DNA of 64,000 nucleotides. Origin: Catellatospora sp. KI3 (lineage in GTDB: Bacteria; Actinomycetota; Actinomycetes; Mycobacteriales; Micromonosporaceae). A model generated the notes under the pieces. That model made no database searches and had not been told where the DNA came from. It saw only the letters and a program-made list of their open reading frames with translations. The stretch covers positions 1 to 64,000 of the forward strand of contig NZ_JASAMB010000012.1 of NCBI RefSeq assembly GCF_029948125.1, read 5' to 3'. Positions within the stretch are counted from its first letter, which is position 1. Each line of letters begins with the position of its first letter. The translations under genes were made by a program, and so were the position numbers. Positions 52,847 through 60,832 of the stretch are shown in pieces.

Positions 52847-53236
52847 CTAGGGGTTCGGGGCGGCCGGCGTGTGCAGGAGCACGCTGGCGGTCACCCCCGT
52901 CGGCGAGCTCTCCAGCACGAACTGCGGAAAGAGCTTCGAGACGATCCAGAGCCCGCGGCCGCCGTACGCCAGCTGCTTCGGCGCCTCGGTGGGGACGCCG
53001 CGCGCCAGGCCCGGCCCCCAGTCGCGGACCTCGACCCGGACCCCGCCGGGGACCGGCGCGATGGTCAGCACGCCGCGCCCGCCGCCGTGGCGGATGGCGT
53101 TGCTGGCCAGCTCGCTGACCGCCACCGCGACCTGTTCGGCCAGGTCGGTGCCGGCCGCCGCCCGCCGGGCCAGCGACCTGACCTCAGCCAGGTCGTCGAT
53201 GGTGAATTCGAAGGTCGTCACGCCAGTCTCAGCCAT
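52847..53236 (-). CDS. Anti-sigma-factor-type ATP-binding kinase (RsbW-like)
   Basis: A 129-residue GHKL ATPase-fold protein. The N box is VAVSELASNAIRHGG (Glu and Asn), the G1 box is VRDWGPGLARG, and G2 is GGRGLWIVSKL. Such proteins bind sigma factors or phosphorylate STAS antagonists. The start at 53236 (MAETG) is preferred; MTEAPG at 53275 is also open. It lies immediately before the stressosome operon on the opposite strand and may belong to the same signalling network. No cognate sigma gene is adjacent. Confidence 0.85.
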   Translation of the reverse strand: MAETGVTTFEFTIDDLAEVRSLARRAAAGTDLAEQVAVAVSELASNAIRHGGGRGVLTIAPVPGGVRVEVRDWGPGLARGVPTEAPKQLAYGGRGLWIVSKLFPQFVLESSPTGVTASVLLHTPAAPNP

Positions 53237-53460
53237 TCGGTCCCCGCCCACCCGCGCTCCGGGCGCTTCGGTCATGGCTACCCCACCCTCGTGCTCCGAA
53301 ACGGCGATGGGTCAGGCGGCACCCACCTCGCAAGGGTATGGCACCAGCGCAGCCTACCTGTAGGCGGTGCGCCGCGACGAGCGCTCCGGGCCGCGTGGCG
53401 GCTCGTCAGCGCCTTTCGCAAGGCTGCGGGATCATGACCGAGTGGTACAGTCGCGACGGA

Positions 53461-53488
53461 TTGGTGCCGCCGACCGAGCGCTTATACA
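53461..53488 (+). promoter_or_regulatory. Possible housekeeping-type promoter of stressosome operon
   Basis: TTGGTG (53461-53466) and TATACA (53483-53488) are spaced 16 bp apart. The -10 element lies only about 14 bases before the RsbR start codon, so the leader would be very short. No SigB-like -35 was found near GGGTAT at 53334. Confidence 0.4.
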
Positions 53489-53501
53489 GGGGAACATCGT
53501 A

Positions 53502-54359
53502 ATGACACTGAACGCAGAACAGGGCGAACGACTCAGCGAGATCCTGTCACTGCGATCGGACAAGATCGCCAAGCGGTGGGCCGAGGTCGCCGCCGCACCG
53601 CTGAAGGGCAGGCTGAGCGCCGCGGAGTCCGGGCGCCAGACCGCGGAACTCCAGCAGCAGCTGCAGTCCTCCCTCAAGAACGGCGCGCTGAGCCTGGACG
53701 GAGCCGCCGGGGCGGAGCTGCGGGCGCTACTGACGGAGCTGTCGCGCGACCGGGCACGGCAGGGCTTCACCGCCTCGGAGACCGCCACCAGCGTCTTCGC
53801 GCTCAAGACCGCCCTATACGAGAACTCCGACGCCGCCAAGGGCAAGGCCGAGGCGCTGCGTGACTATGTCGCCTGGTCGGAGTTCGTCGACGAGCTCGGC
53901 CTGTTCACCTTCGAAGCCTTCGCCCGCGCCCGCGAGCAGATCATCACCCAGCAGAGCGAGCAGCTGATGGAGCTGTCCACGCCGGTGGTGAAGCTGTGGG
54001 AGGGCGTGGTCGCCGTCCCGCTGGTCGGCACGCTGGACTCCGCGCGGGCCCAGGTCGTCATGGAGCGGCTGCTGCAGGCCCTGGTCGACACCGGCTCGCC
54101 GTACGCGATCATCGACATCACCGGCGTGCCCTCGGTCGACACCCAGGTCGCCCACCACGTGCTCAAGACGGTGATGGCCGCCCGGCTGATGGGCGCCGAG
54201 TGCATCGTGTCCGGCATCCGCCCGCAGATCGCCCAGACCATCGTCACCCTCGGCATCGACTTCGGCGACATCCCGACCAAGGCCTCGCTCGCCGACGCGC
54301 TGCGCCACGTGATCAAGCGCCTCAGCGCGGACGCGCGCGCGGCCAAGCGGGAGCAGTGA
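53502..54359 (+). CDS. rsbR: RsbR-type stressosome scaffold protein
   Basis: A 285-residue protein with an N-terminal RsbR_N globin-like domain (about 1-150) and a C-terminal STAS domain (about 160-280). The conserved RsbR threonines are present: T177 in PLVGTLDS and T214 in SVDTQVAHH, equivalent to B. subtilis RsbRA T171 and T205, the sites phosphorylated by RsbT. It is the sensor-scaffold of the stressosome, a large complex with RsbS that holds RsbT. Its stop overlaps the RsbS start (TGATG). It is the first gene of the operon. Confidence 0.95.
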   Translation: MTLNAEQGERLSEILSLRSDKIAKRWAEVAAAPLKGRLSAAESGRQTAELQQQLQSSLKNGALSLDGAAGAELRALLTELSRDRARQGFTASETATSVFALKTALYENSDAAKGKAEALRDYVAWSEFVDELGLFTFEAFARAREQIITQQSEQLMELSTPVVKLWEGVVAVPLVGTLDSARAQVVMERLLQALVDTGSPYAIIDITGVPSVDTQVAHHVLKTVMAARLMGAECIVSGIRPQIAQTIVTLGIDFGDIPTKASLADALRHVIKRLSADARAAKREQ

Positions 54360-54775
54360 TGGACCGGGTCCCGATTCTGAAGATCGGCCCGGTGCTGCTG
54401 GTGTCGATCCAGGTCGACATGCAGGACCAGGTCGCACTCCAGCTCCAGGAGGACCTGGGTGAGCGGATCGTCGCGACCGGCGCCAAGGGTGTGATCATCG
54501 ACATCACCGGGCTGGACATCGTCGACTCGTTCGTGGGCCGGACGCTGTCGACCATTGCGTCGATCTCGCGGGTGCTGGATGCCGAGACCATCGTCGTCGG
54601 CATGCGGCCCGCCGTCGCGATCACGCTGGTGGAGCTCGGCCTGTCACTCAACGGCATCCGGACGGCGCTGAACGTGGAGCGCGGCATGGAGCTGCTCAGC
54701 CGCAGCACCGAGCCCGACTCTCCCGACGAGTTCGACCTGGACCTCGACGACCTGTCCGAGACGACGTCGCCATGA
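54359..54775 (+). CDS. rsbS: RsbS-type stressosome STAS protein
   Basis: A 138-residue STAS protein that forms the stressosome core with RsbR and binds RsbT. The phosphorylatable Ser is S57 in GLDIVDSFVGR, equivalent to B. subtilis S59. The N-terminal PILKIGPVLLVSIQ is the family pattern. The C-terminal acidic tail (ending DLDLDDLSETTSP) extends beyond the B. subtilis length of about 120. It overlaps RsbR by one base and RsbT by four bases, so translation is coupled. Confidence 0.95.
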   Translation: MDRVPILKIGPVLLVSIQVDMQDQVALQLQEDLGERIVATGAKGVIIDITGLDIVDSFVGRTLSTIASISRVLDAETIVVGMRPAVAITLVELGLSLNGIRTALNVERGMELLSRSTEPDSPDEFDLDLDDLSETTSP

Positions 54776-55185
54776 CCACGGTTGTCGGCGCCGCCCAGCT
54801 GCAGGCCATCGTCAGCGACGAGGACGTCGTACGGGTCCGCCAGCTGGTCCGCACCGCCGCGGTCACCGCCAAGCTGTCGCTGGTCGACCAGACCAAGGTG
54901 GTGACGGCCGCCAGCGAGCTGGCGCGCAACACCCTCGTCTACGGCGGGGGCGGGCAGGCCGAGGTCTCCACCGTCGACAACGGCGCCCGGCGCGGCGTGC
55001 GCGTCGTCTTCAGCGACGACGGGCCGGGCATCGCCGACGTCGAACTGGCGCTCACCGACGGGTACACCAGCGGCGGCGGGCTCGGCCTGGGGCTCAGCGG
55101 AGCCCGGCGGCTGGTCGAGGAGTTCGAGCTGAACACCGAGGTCGGCACCGGCACCACCATCGCGATCACCAAGTGGGCAAGGTGA
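54772..55185 (+). CDS. rsbT: RsbT-type serine/threonine kinase
   Basis: A 137-residue GHKL kinase. The N box is VVTAASELARNTLVYGG, G1 is DDGPGI, and G2 is GGLGLGLSGARRLV, all RsbT-like. It phosphorylates RsbR and RsbS on stress and is released to activate a downstream phosphatase such as RsbU; the SpoIIE-domain proteins downstream are candidate targets. It overlaps RsbS by ATGA and the next gene by GTGA. Confidence 0.93.
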   Translation: MTTVVGAAQLQAIVSDEDVVRVRQLVRTAAVTAKLSLVDQTKVVTAASELARNTLVYGGGGQAEVSTVDNGARRGVRVVFSDDGPGIADVELALTDGYTSGGGLGLGLSGARRLVEEFELNTEVGTGTTIAITKWAR

Positions 55186-56186
55186 GCACCCGCACACCTG
55201 CTCCGGCATGGTTCCGCCTCGACGATCTCAGCGCGGTCGGCTCGGTCCGGCGGTTCGCGACCGACCTCGCCGTCGCCGTCGACTTCGACGAGCAGAAGGT
55301 CAACGATTTCGCGATCATCGTGTCCGAACTCGCGACCAACCTGGTGAAGCACGCCCAGGACGGGGCGCTGCTGGTGCGGCCCGTCCGCGGCGACGAGACC
55401 GTCGGGGTCGAGGTGATCAGCATCGACACCGCCCCCGGCATGGCCGATCTCGCCGCCATGCACGTCGACGGCCGCTCCACCGTGGGCACCCTCGGCATCG
55501 GGCTCGGCGCGGTGACCCGGCTCGCGGACCGCTCCGAGGGGTTCTCGCTGCCCGGACGCGGCTCGGTGCTGTGCGCGCAGCTGTGGCACGAACCGCCGCC
55601 GCCGAAGCCGTGGGCGGAGGGGCTCACCCGCCCGCTGACCGGCGAGACGGTCAGCGGCGACGCCTACGCCGTACGGACCGTGGCCGGCAGGCGGCAGGTG
55701 ATGGTCAGCGACGGGCTCGGGCACGGCCCGCTGGCCGCCGCGGCGTCGCAGGCGGCGCTGCAGCTGTTCCACACCGCCCCCGACGAGCCGCTGCCGCGGC
55801 TGCTGGAGCGGCTGCACCGCGGCCTGTCGCACACCCGGGGCGCGGCGGTCGCGCTCGCCGAGATCGACCCCGACGCGCACGTCGTCCGCGTCTGCGGCCT
55901 GGGCAACATCGCAGCGTCCCTGGTCACGGGCGAGCAGCGGCGCAATCTGATCTCCATGCCGGGCATCACCGGGCACGGCAAGGCCAACATCAGGCAGTTC
56001 GAGCACCCGATCGAGGACCACTCGCTGCTGGTCATGCACTCCGACGGCGTCACCGACAAGTGGACGCTGCACCCCTATCCAGGTCTGCCGGCCAGGTCGC
56101 CGCTGCTGATCGCCGCCACCGTGCTGCGCGACGCGGGTGTCCGCCGCGACGACGCGTGCGTGCTGGTGGCCAGGGCGCACCCGTGA
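55182..56186 (+). CDS. ATPase-RsbX fusion (ATP-binding SpoIIE phosphatase)
   Basis: A 334-residue protein with two modules. The first is an RsbW/RsbT-like GHKL ATPase (about 1-130; IIVSELATNLVKHAQ, DTAPGM and GTLGIGLGAV). The second is an RsbX/SpoIIE-like phosphatase (about 150-334; SDGLGHGPLAAAAS, MHSDGVTDKW and RRDDACVLVA). In Bacillus RsbX is a separate enzyme that resets RsbR and RsbS. Here reset phosphatase and ATPase are joined, a fusion seen in other actinobacteria. The start at 55182 gives the GTGA overlap; an upstream GTG at 55173 is possible. Confidence 0.9.
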   Translation: MSTRTPAPAWFRLDDLSAVGSVRRFATDLAVAVDFDEQKVNDFAIIVSELATNLVKHAQDGALLVRPVRGDETVGVEVISIDTAPGMADLAAMHVDGRSTVGTLGIGLGAVTRLADRSEGFSLPGRGSVLCAQLWHEPPPPKPWAEGLTRPLTGETVSGDAYAVRTVAGRRQVMVSDGLGHGPLAAAASQAALQLFHTAPDEPLPRLLERLHRGLSHTRGAAVALAEIDPDAHVVRVCGLGNIAASLVTGEQRRNLISMPGITGHGKANIRQFEHPIEDHSLLVMHSDGVTDKWTLHPYPGLPARSPLLIAATVLRDAGVRRDDACVLVARAHP

Positions 56187-57511
56187 CGGAGACCGTGCTG
56201 CTGCAGCTGGCGCTCCGGCGTGAGCAGGACGTCTTCACGCTCCGTCAGCGCGGCCGGGAGGCCGCGACGGCGCTGGGCCTGGAGCACCAGGACCAGATCC
56301 GGCTGGCCACGGCCCTCAGCGACGTGGGCCGGGTGCTGCTGGCCCGGGCACCCGCCGTCGAGGTCGTCTTCCGGGTCTGCCGACACCCCGACCGGCTGCG
56401 CATCGACCTGGCGGTCGACGGGTCCGTCGAGCGCGGGCCGCTGCAGCCGGCCGGGCGCCTGGTCGATGGTTTGGAAGTGGTCGAGCACGGGAAGAGGACC
56501 GTGGTCATGCTGTCACGCCGCCTCCCCGTCACCGGCGCGCTCACCGAGCTCCGCGTCGATGAACTCCGCCGTGCCCTGGGTATGACGGCGGTCGCCAGCC
56601 CGCTGGACGAGCTGGCCACGCAGAACGAGCACCTGCTCGCGGCCCTGGAGGACGTGCGCAGGCAGCGCGACCGGCTCACCGTCCTCAACGACGAGCTGGA
56701 GGAGACCAACCGCGGCGTGATGGCGCTCTACCACCAGCTCAACAGCGAGCTGGAGGAGACCAACCGCGGCGTGGTCGCCCTGTACGCCGAGCTCGACGAG
56801 AAGTCCTCGCAGCTGCGCGCGGCCAGCGAGGCCAAGACCCGCTTCCTGGCCAACGTCAGCCATGAGCTGCGCGCCCCGGTCACCTCGGTGATCGGGCTGA
56901 TCCGGATGCTGTCCGATCCGTCGTCCGATCCGCTCACCCCGGCCCAGCAGGAGCAGATCGAACTGATGCGCGGTTCGACCTCGGATCTGCTGACCCTTGT
57001 CAACGACCTGCTCGACCTGGCCAAGGCGGAGTCCGGCCGGCTGCAGCCCGACTGGCAGACGGTCAGCCTGGACCGGCTGTTCCGGCAGCTGCGCGGCACG
57101 GTGCGGGCCATCCTCACCAACCCCGACGTCGAGCTGATCGTGGACGAACCCGGCGAGGACGCCTGGATCGAGTCGGACGAGGCGCTGCTGTCGCAGGTCC
57201 TGCGCAATCTGCTGCACAACGCGGTCAAGTTCACCGAGCATGGACATGTGGCCCTGCACGTGCGCAGCGACGAGCGCAACTGGATGTTCACCGTCGCCGA
57301 CACCGGCAGCGGCATCCCCGCCGACGAGCAGGAACGGATCTTCGAGGAGTTCGTCCAGCTGCCCAGTCGGCACAAGGTGCTCGGCACGGGTCTGGGGCTG
57401 CCGTACGCGCGCAGGCTCACCGGCATCCTCGGCGGCTCCATGGACCTGGACAGCCAGCCGGGTCGCGGCAGCGAGTTCACGGTGACGCTGCCCCTGGTCA
57501 GGCAGGCGTGA
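56183..57511 (+). CDS. Hybrid-operon sensor histidine kinase
   Basis: A 442-residue histidine kinase without transmembrane segments. The N-terminal domain (about 1-135) resembles a degenerate GHKL/anti-sigma-type fold. An 18-residue coiled-coil repeat follows (ELEETNRGVMALYHQLNS, then ELEETNRGVVALYAELDE, at 171-206). The HisKA domain has H227 (FLANVSHELRAP). The catalytic domain shows LLHNAVKFTEHG, ADTGSGIP and GTGLGLPYA. It overlaps the flanking genes by GTGA on both sides and probably phosphorylates the downstream response regulator-SpoIIE protein. Confidence 0.9.
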   Translation: MTETVLLQLALRREQDVFTLRQRGREAATALGLEHQDQIRLATALSDVGRVLLARAPAVEVVFRVCRHPDRLRIDLAVDGSVERGPLQPAGRLVDGLEVVEHGKRTVVMLSRRLPVTGALTELRVDELRRALGMTAVASPLDELATQNEHLLAALEDVRRQRDRLTVLNDELEETNRGVMALYHQLNSELEETNRGVVALYAELDEKSSQLRAASEAKTRFLANVSHELRAPVTSVIGLIRMLSDPSSDPLTPAQQEQIELMRGSTSDLLTLVNDLLDLAKAESGRLQPDWQTVSLDRLFRQLRGTVRAILTNPDVELIVDEPGEDAWIESDEALLSQVLRNLLHNAVKFTEHGHVALHVRSDERNWMFTVADTGSGIPADEQERIFEEFVQLPSRHKVLGTGLGLPYARRLTGILGGSMDLDSQPGRGSEFTVTLPLVRQA

Positions 57512-59055
57512 CCGCGATCACCGAGTCCACCATCCTGGTGGTCGACGACTCGGCGCCCAAGCGGTACCTGCTCAGCAACTGGCTGTCGCGGGCCGGCTTC
57601 GCCGTCTCGCAGGCCGAGACCGGACACGAGGCGCTGGCGCAGATCGAGGCCCGCGACTTCGACATGGTGGTGCTGGACGTCAAACTGCCCGACATGAGCG
57701 GCCTGGAGGTCTGCCGGCGCATCAAGGCCGACGAGCGGACCGCCACCATACCGGTGGTGCACGTGTCGGCCCACGCCGTGGATGTGACCGACCGCACCAT
57801 CGGCCTGGTCGGCGGCGCCGACGCCTACCTGGCCGAGCCGATCGATCCGCAGGAGCTGGTCGCCACGGTGCAGGCCGTCCTGCGCTACTACCGCGCCCTG
57901 CGCAAGGCCGAGCATCTGGCCGCCGGGCTGGCCCAGCTGGCCCGGACCACCCTGGCGGTGACCACCGCCAACGGCTTCGGCGAGCTGCTCACCCACGCCG
58001 CCGCGGGCGCGGCGCGCCTGTTCGGCGGCACCGCCGTCGTCGCCGCCGACGTCCTGGACGGGACCTGGTCGGCGGTACGGGTCGACGACACCGGCCGCAC
58101 CGACCGCCGCGACTGGACCCCGCCGGCCGACGACGCGCCGATCGGATTCCGGTGCCAGAGCGGCCACGCCGACCACTGGCGACTGCCCGCGGGCTGGCTC
58201 GACGACCAGCCGCTCACCGTGGCCAGCGCCCGGCTGCGCGACGACCTCCCGCCGCTGTACCTCTTCGTCGCGCAGATCCCCGACGAGGACAGCACCCAGC
58301 TGCTCACCCAGCTGACCCAGGCGCTCGGGGCCGCCGCCGAGGCGCAGCGCGCGCAGGACCTCGACCACCGGATCGCGGTGACCCTGCAGCGCAGCCTGCT
58401 GCCGCGCAGCCTGCCCGCGCTGCCCGGGGTCGAGCTCGCGATGCGCTACGAACCCGCCAGCACCGAGGCTGAGATCGGCGGGGACTTCTACGAGCTGTCG
58501 CTGCTGGACGACCGGTTGCTGATCGCGATCGGCGACGTCGTCGGCCACTCGCTGCACGCGGCGACCGTGATGGCCGAGATCCGGCACGCGCTGCGCGCCT
58601 ACGCCGTGGAGGGCCATCCGCCGGGCGCGATCGTGCAGCTCGTGGACGAGCTGATGGTCCGGCTGCTGCCGGTGGAGATGGCGACCCTGTGCGTGATCTC
58701 CATCGACGCGGCCACCGGCCGGGCCCGGCTGGCCAACGCCGGGCACCTGCCGCCGCTGCTCATCACCGACGGGCAGGCCAGCGAGCTGTGGCAGCGCGCG
58801 CCGCTGCTGGGGATCGGGCATCCGCGGCCGGCGGACCTGGAGTTCACCCTGCCGCCGGGCAGCACCCTGCTGCTGTACACCGACGGGCTCATCGAGCACC
58901 GCGGGACCTCCATCCGGGACGGCATCGCCACGCTGCACCAGCTCGCCCGGCACGTCGACGCCGATCTCGACGCCTTCTGCGACCGGCTGCTCGACCGGCT
59001 CACCACACCGCCCAACGCCGACGACGTCGCGGTGGTCGCGGTCAGAAGAATGTGA
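57508..59055 (+). CDS. Response regulator fused to SpoIIE phosphatase
   Basis: A 515-residue protein. The receiver domain (about 1-125) has phospho-acceptor D57 in MVVLDVKLPDMSG. A GAF-like linker region (about 135-265) follows, then a SpoIIE/PP2C domain (about 285-515) with IGGDFYEL, GDVVGHSLHAATVMAE, YTDGLIEHRG and the terminal DDVAVVAV. Phosphorylation by the upstream kinase would switch the phosphatase, which would act on a STAS protein such as the one encoded next. The architecture joins two-component input to partner switching. Confidence 0.92.
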   Translation: MTAITESTILVVDDSAPKRYLLSNWLSRAGFAVSQAETGHEALAQIEARDFDMVVLDVKLPDMSGLEVCRRIKADERTATIPVVHVSAHAVDVTDRTIGLVGGADAYLAEPIDPQELVATVQAVLRYYRALRKAEHLAAGLAQLARTTLAVTTANGFGELLTHAAAGAARLFGGTAVVAADVLDGTWSAVRVDDTGRTDRRDWTPPADDAPIGFRCQSGHADHWRLPAGWLDDQPLTVASARLRDDLPPLYLFVAQIPDEDSTQLLTQLTQALGAAAEAQRAQDLDHRIAVTLQRSLLPRSLPALPGVELAMRYEPASTEAEIGGDFYELSLLDDRLLIAIGDVVGHSLHAATVMAEIRHALRAYAVEGHPPGAIVQLVDELMVRLLPVEMATLCVISIDAATGRARLANAGHLPPLLITDGQASELWQRAPLLGIGHPRPADLEFTLPPGSTLLLYTDGLIEHRGTSIRDGIATLHQLARHVDADLDAFCDRLLDRLTTPPNADDVAVVAVRRM

Positions 59056-59067
59056 TCTCATTTGACC

Positions 59068-59403
59068 ATGGACAACGTCAGCCGGCCGCCCCAGGCGTCC
59101 CACGAGGTGGAGCTGGCACCCGGGATCGTACGGGTGTCGCTCGTCGGTGAGATCGACATGGGCGTCGAAGGGGCGGTCGCGGGCTGGCTGACCGAGGCGA
59201 TCCGGACCCATCCCGACCGGCGGCTCGAGGTCGACGTCAGCCGGGTCGGCTTCCTCGACTCCAGCGGCATCCGGGTGCTGCTCCAGGCCCAGGCCCGAGC
59301 CGTGCGGGAGGGCGGCGGGTTCCGGCTCACCGGAGCGCAGGGGACGGTCCGCGAGGTGCTGGAGATCGTCGACGTGTACGGCCTGCTCACCGGCGACGCG
59401 TGA
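59068..59403 (+). CDS. STAS-domain anti-anti-sigma protein
   Basis: A 111-residue SpoIIAA/RsbV-like protein with the phosphorylation motif GFLDSSGIRVLL. It is the last gene of the stressosome operon and a likely substrate for the SpoIIE phosphatase and for an RsbW-type kinase. It follows the upstream stop by 12 bases without overlap; a TTG at 59062 could add two residues. No sigma factor gene follows, so the controlled sigma factor must be elsewhere. Confidence 0.9.
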   Translation: MDNVSRPPQASHEVELAPGIVRVSLVGEIDMGVEGAVAGWLTEAIRTHPDRRLEVDVSRVGFLDSSGIRVLLQAQARAVREGGGFRLTGAQGTVREVLEIVDVYGLLTGDA

Positions 59404-59436
59404 ACGGCCGGGCGGGCAGGCTGCCCTCCCGGCCGT
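59404..59436. terminator. Bidirectional operon-end hairpin
   Basis: ACGGCCGGG pairs with CCCGGCCGT around a loop that contains an inner short stem (GGGCA with TGCCC). It lies between the stressosome operon and the convergent protease gene. Confidence 0.75.
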
Positions 59437-59451
59437 GCTGCCGGACTCCGG

Positions 59452-60720
59452 TCACATGAGGGTGGCCCCGTAGAAGGTCAGCGATCCGACGTACGGGCCG
59501 AAGAACGGCCGCCGGACCGGCGCGTAGAAGACCCGGTAGGAGCCGGTCTTCCAGACACCCTGCGAGAGGCACGGCGTGTCCAGGTAGCCGGCCGTGATCG
59601 TGCCGCGGGCCAGCGCCGCGATCTCGAAGTTCGGCCACTTGTTGATGAACAGGCCGTGCGAGTACACCGGGCCGCCGCTGTCGCCGGGGGCGGCGACGCA
59701 GTTGCCCGCGGCCGGGACGCCCGGCACCTTCGCGGCGTACGTCATCGGCGCCATGCCCAGCACGCTGGTGTTGACCGCGTACACCTTGGCGTTGCAGTGC
59801 TCGCCGCTGTACGAGCCGCCGGTGCAGATCCAGTTGCCGACGTAGTCGACCGCCGACCCGCCCACCCGGATGCTCGACGAGCTGTTCCAGGCACCGGTGT
59901 AGATCCGTCCGGCGAAGGTGCGGTTGACCGGGCGGTTGAGCAGCTGGGTGTCGCGGGCGTTGACGTCGGCCGTGATCGTGGTGTTCGGCTGGGTGGCGTT
60001 GCCGATGCGGACCGTGTTGCCGTTGCTGCCGCAGTGCCCGGCGGTGAGCATCCGCGGCGCCCCGGCCCAGTTCACGCTGAACCCGGTGGAGCAGCCGCCG
60101 CCGGTGCTGAGGTTCGTCCAGCGGGCCCCGCCCCAGTACGGCGAGACGTCGTTCTGGCGGTCGAACAGCAGGTCGGGCTTGCGCTCGACGGTGACGGTCA
60201 GCGGCACCGCCGCCTGGGCCACGATCGCGTCGCGGTCGGCGTCACTGGTCACCGAGACCGCGAGCCCGGAACCGTCCACGTTGGGCGCGGCGGTGGCGAC
60301 CCGCGGGTCAGCGCCCAGCCGGTCGACCTCGGCCGCGAGCTCGGCCTCGCTGAACCGGGCCGGCAGGAACCTCACCGGCACGCCGGTGCGCGCGGCGCGC
60401 TCCTGCGCGTCGGCGGGCACCTGGCCCTTCCAGTAGATCTGCAGTTCGCCGTTCTCCGGGGCGGCGATCGTGCCGGCGTAGCCGGGCGAGGACACCGACA
60501 GGATGTCGTCGGCGGCGGTGTTGAGGCGGGTCTGCGCCTCGCTCAGGTCCTCCCAGGTGCGGAAGCCACCCGGTACGGGCTCGGCGGGCGCGACGCCCTG
60601 CTGGTCGGGCTTGGTCTCCTCGGCGGCTGAGGCGGCTGCCGCCGGGAGCAGCGCGGCAGCGACGATCAGGGCGGCCACGCCCCAACCGATCCTGGCGCGG
60701 ACAGGCAGTGTGTCAGTCAT
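59452..60720 (-). CDS. Secreted S1-family (chymotrypsin-like) serine protease
   Basis: A roughly 422-residue precursor. The signal peptide covers about residues 1-33. A long propeptide-like region (about 34-195) follows, then the protease domain with His in MLTAGHCG, Asp in ARDTQLL and Ser in GDSGGPVY. It has extra Cys pairs and a C-terminal segment ending FYGATLM. An upstream ATG at 60729 is also possible. It is divergent from the HTH-SARP regulator at 60833, with only about 110 bases between them, so that regulator may control it; this is inference. Confidence 0.88.
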   Translation of the reverse strand: MTDTLPVRARIGWGVAALIVAAALLPAAAASAAEETKPDQQGVAPAEPVPGGFRTWEDLSEAQTRLNTAADDILSVSSPGYAGTIAAPENGELQIYWKGQVPADAQERAARTGVPVRFLPARFSEAELAAEVDRLGADPRVATAAPNVDGSGLAVSVTSDADRDAIVAQAAVPLTVTVERKPDLLFDRQNDVSPYWGGARWTNLSTGGGCSTGFSVNWAGAPRMLTAGHCGSNGNTVRIGNATQPNTTITADVNARDTQLLNRPVNRTFAGRIYTGAWNSSSSIRVGGSAVDYVGNWICTGGSYSGEHCNAKVYAVNTSVLGMAPMTYAAKVPGVPAAGNCVAAPGDSGGPVYSHGLFINKWPNFEIAALARGTITAGYLDTPCLSQGVWKTGSYRVFYAPVRRPFFGPYVGSLTFYGATLM

Positions 60721-60832
60721 GGCAGCCATCGTCGGCAGGCTGCGGCGCCCGGCAGGCCGATCCTGAACACCGTTGAACACGGCTGCGCGGCCAGTACGAT
60801 GACAAACTCAGGTTCGTCTATCGAGGAGTCCG

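Noticed and set aside
53334-53339. SigB-type -10 (GGGTAT) for the stressosome operon
   Set aside because: No matching -35 at 13-16 bases upstream, and it lies about 160 bases before the start codon.
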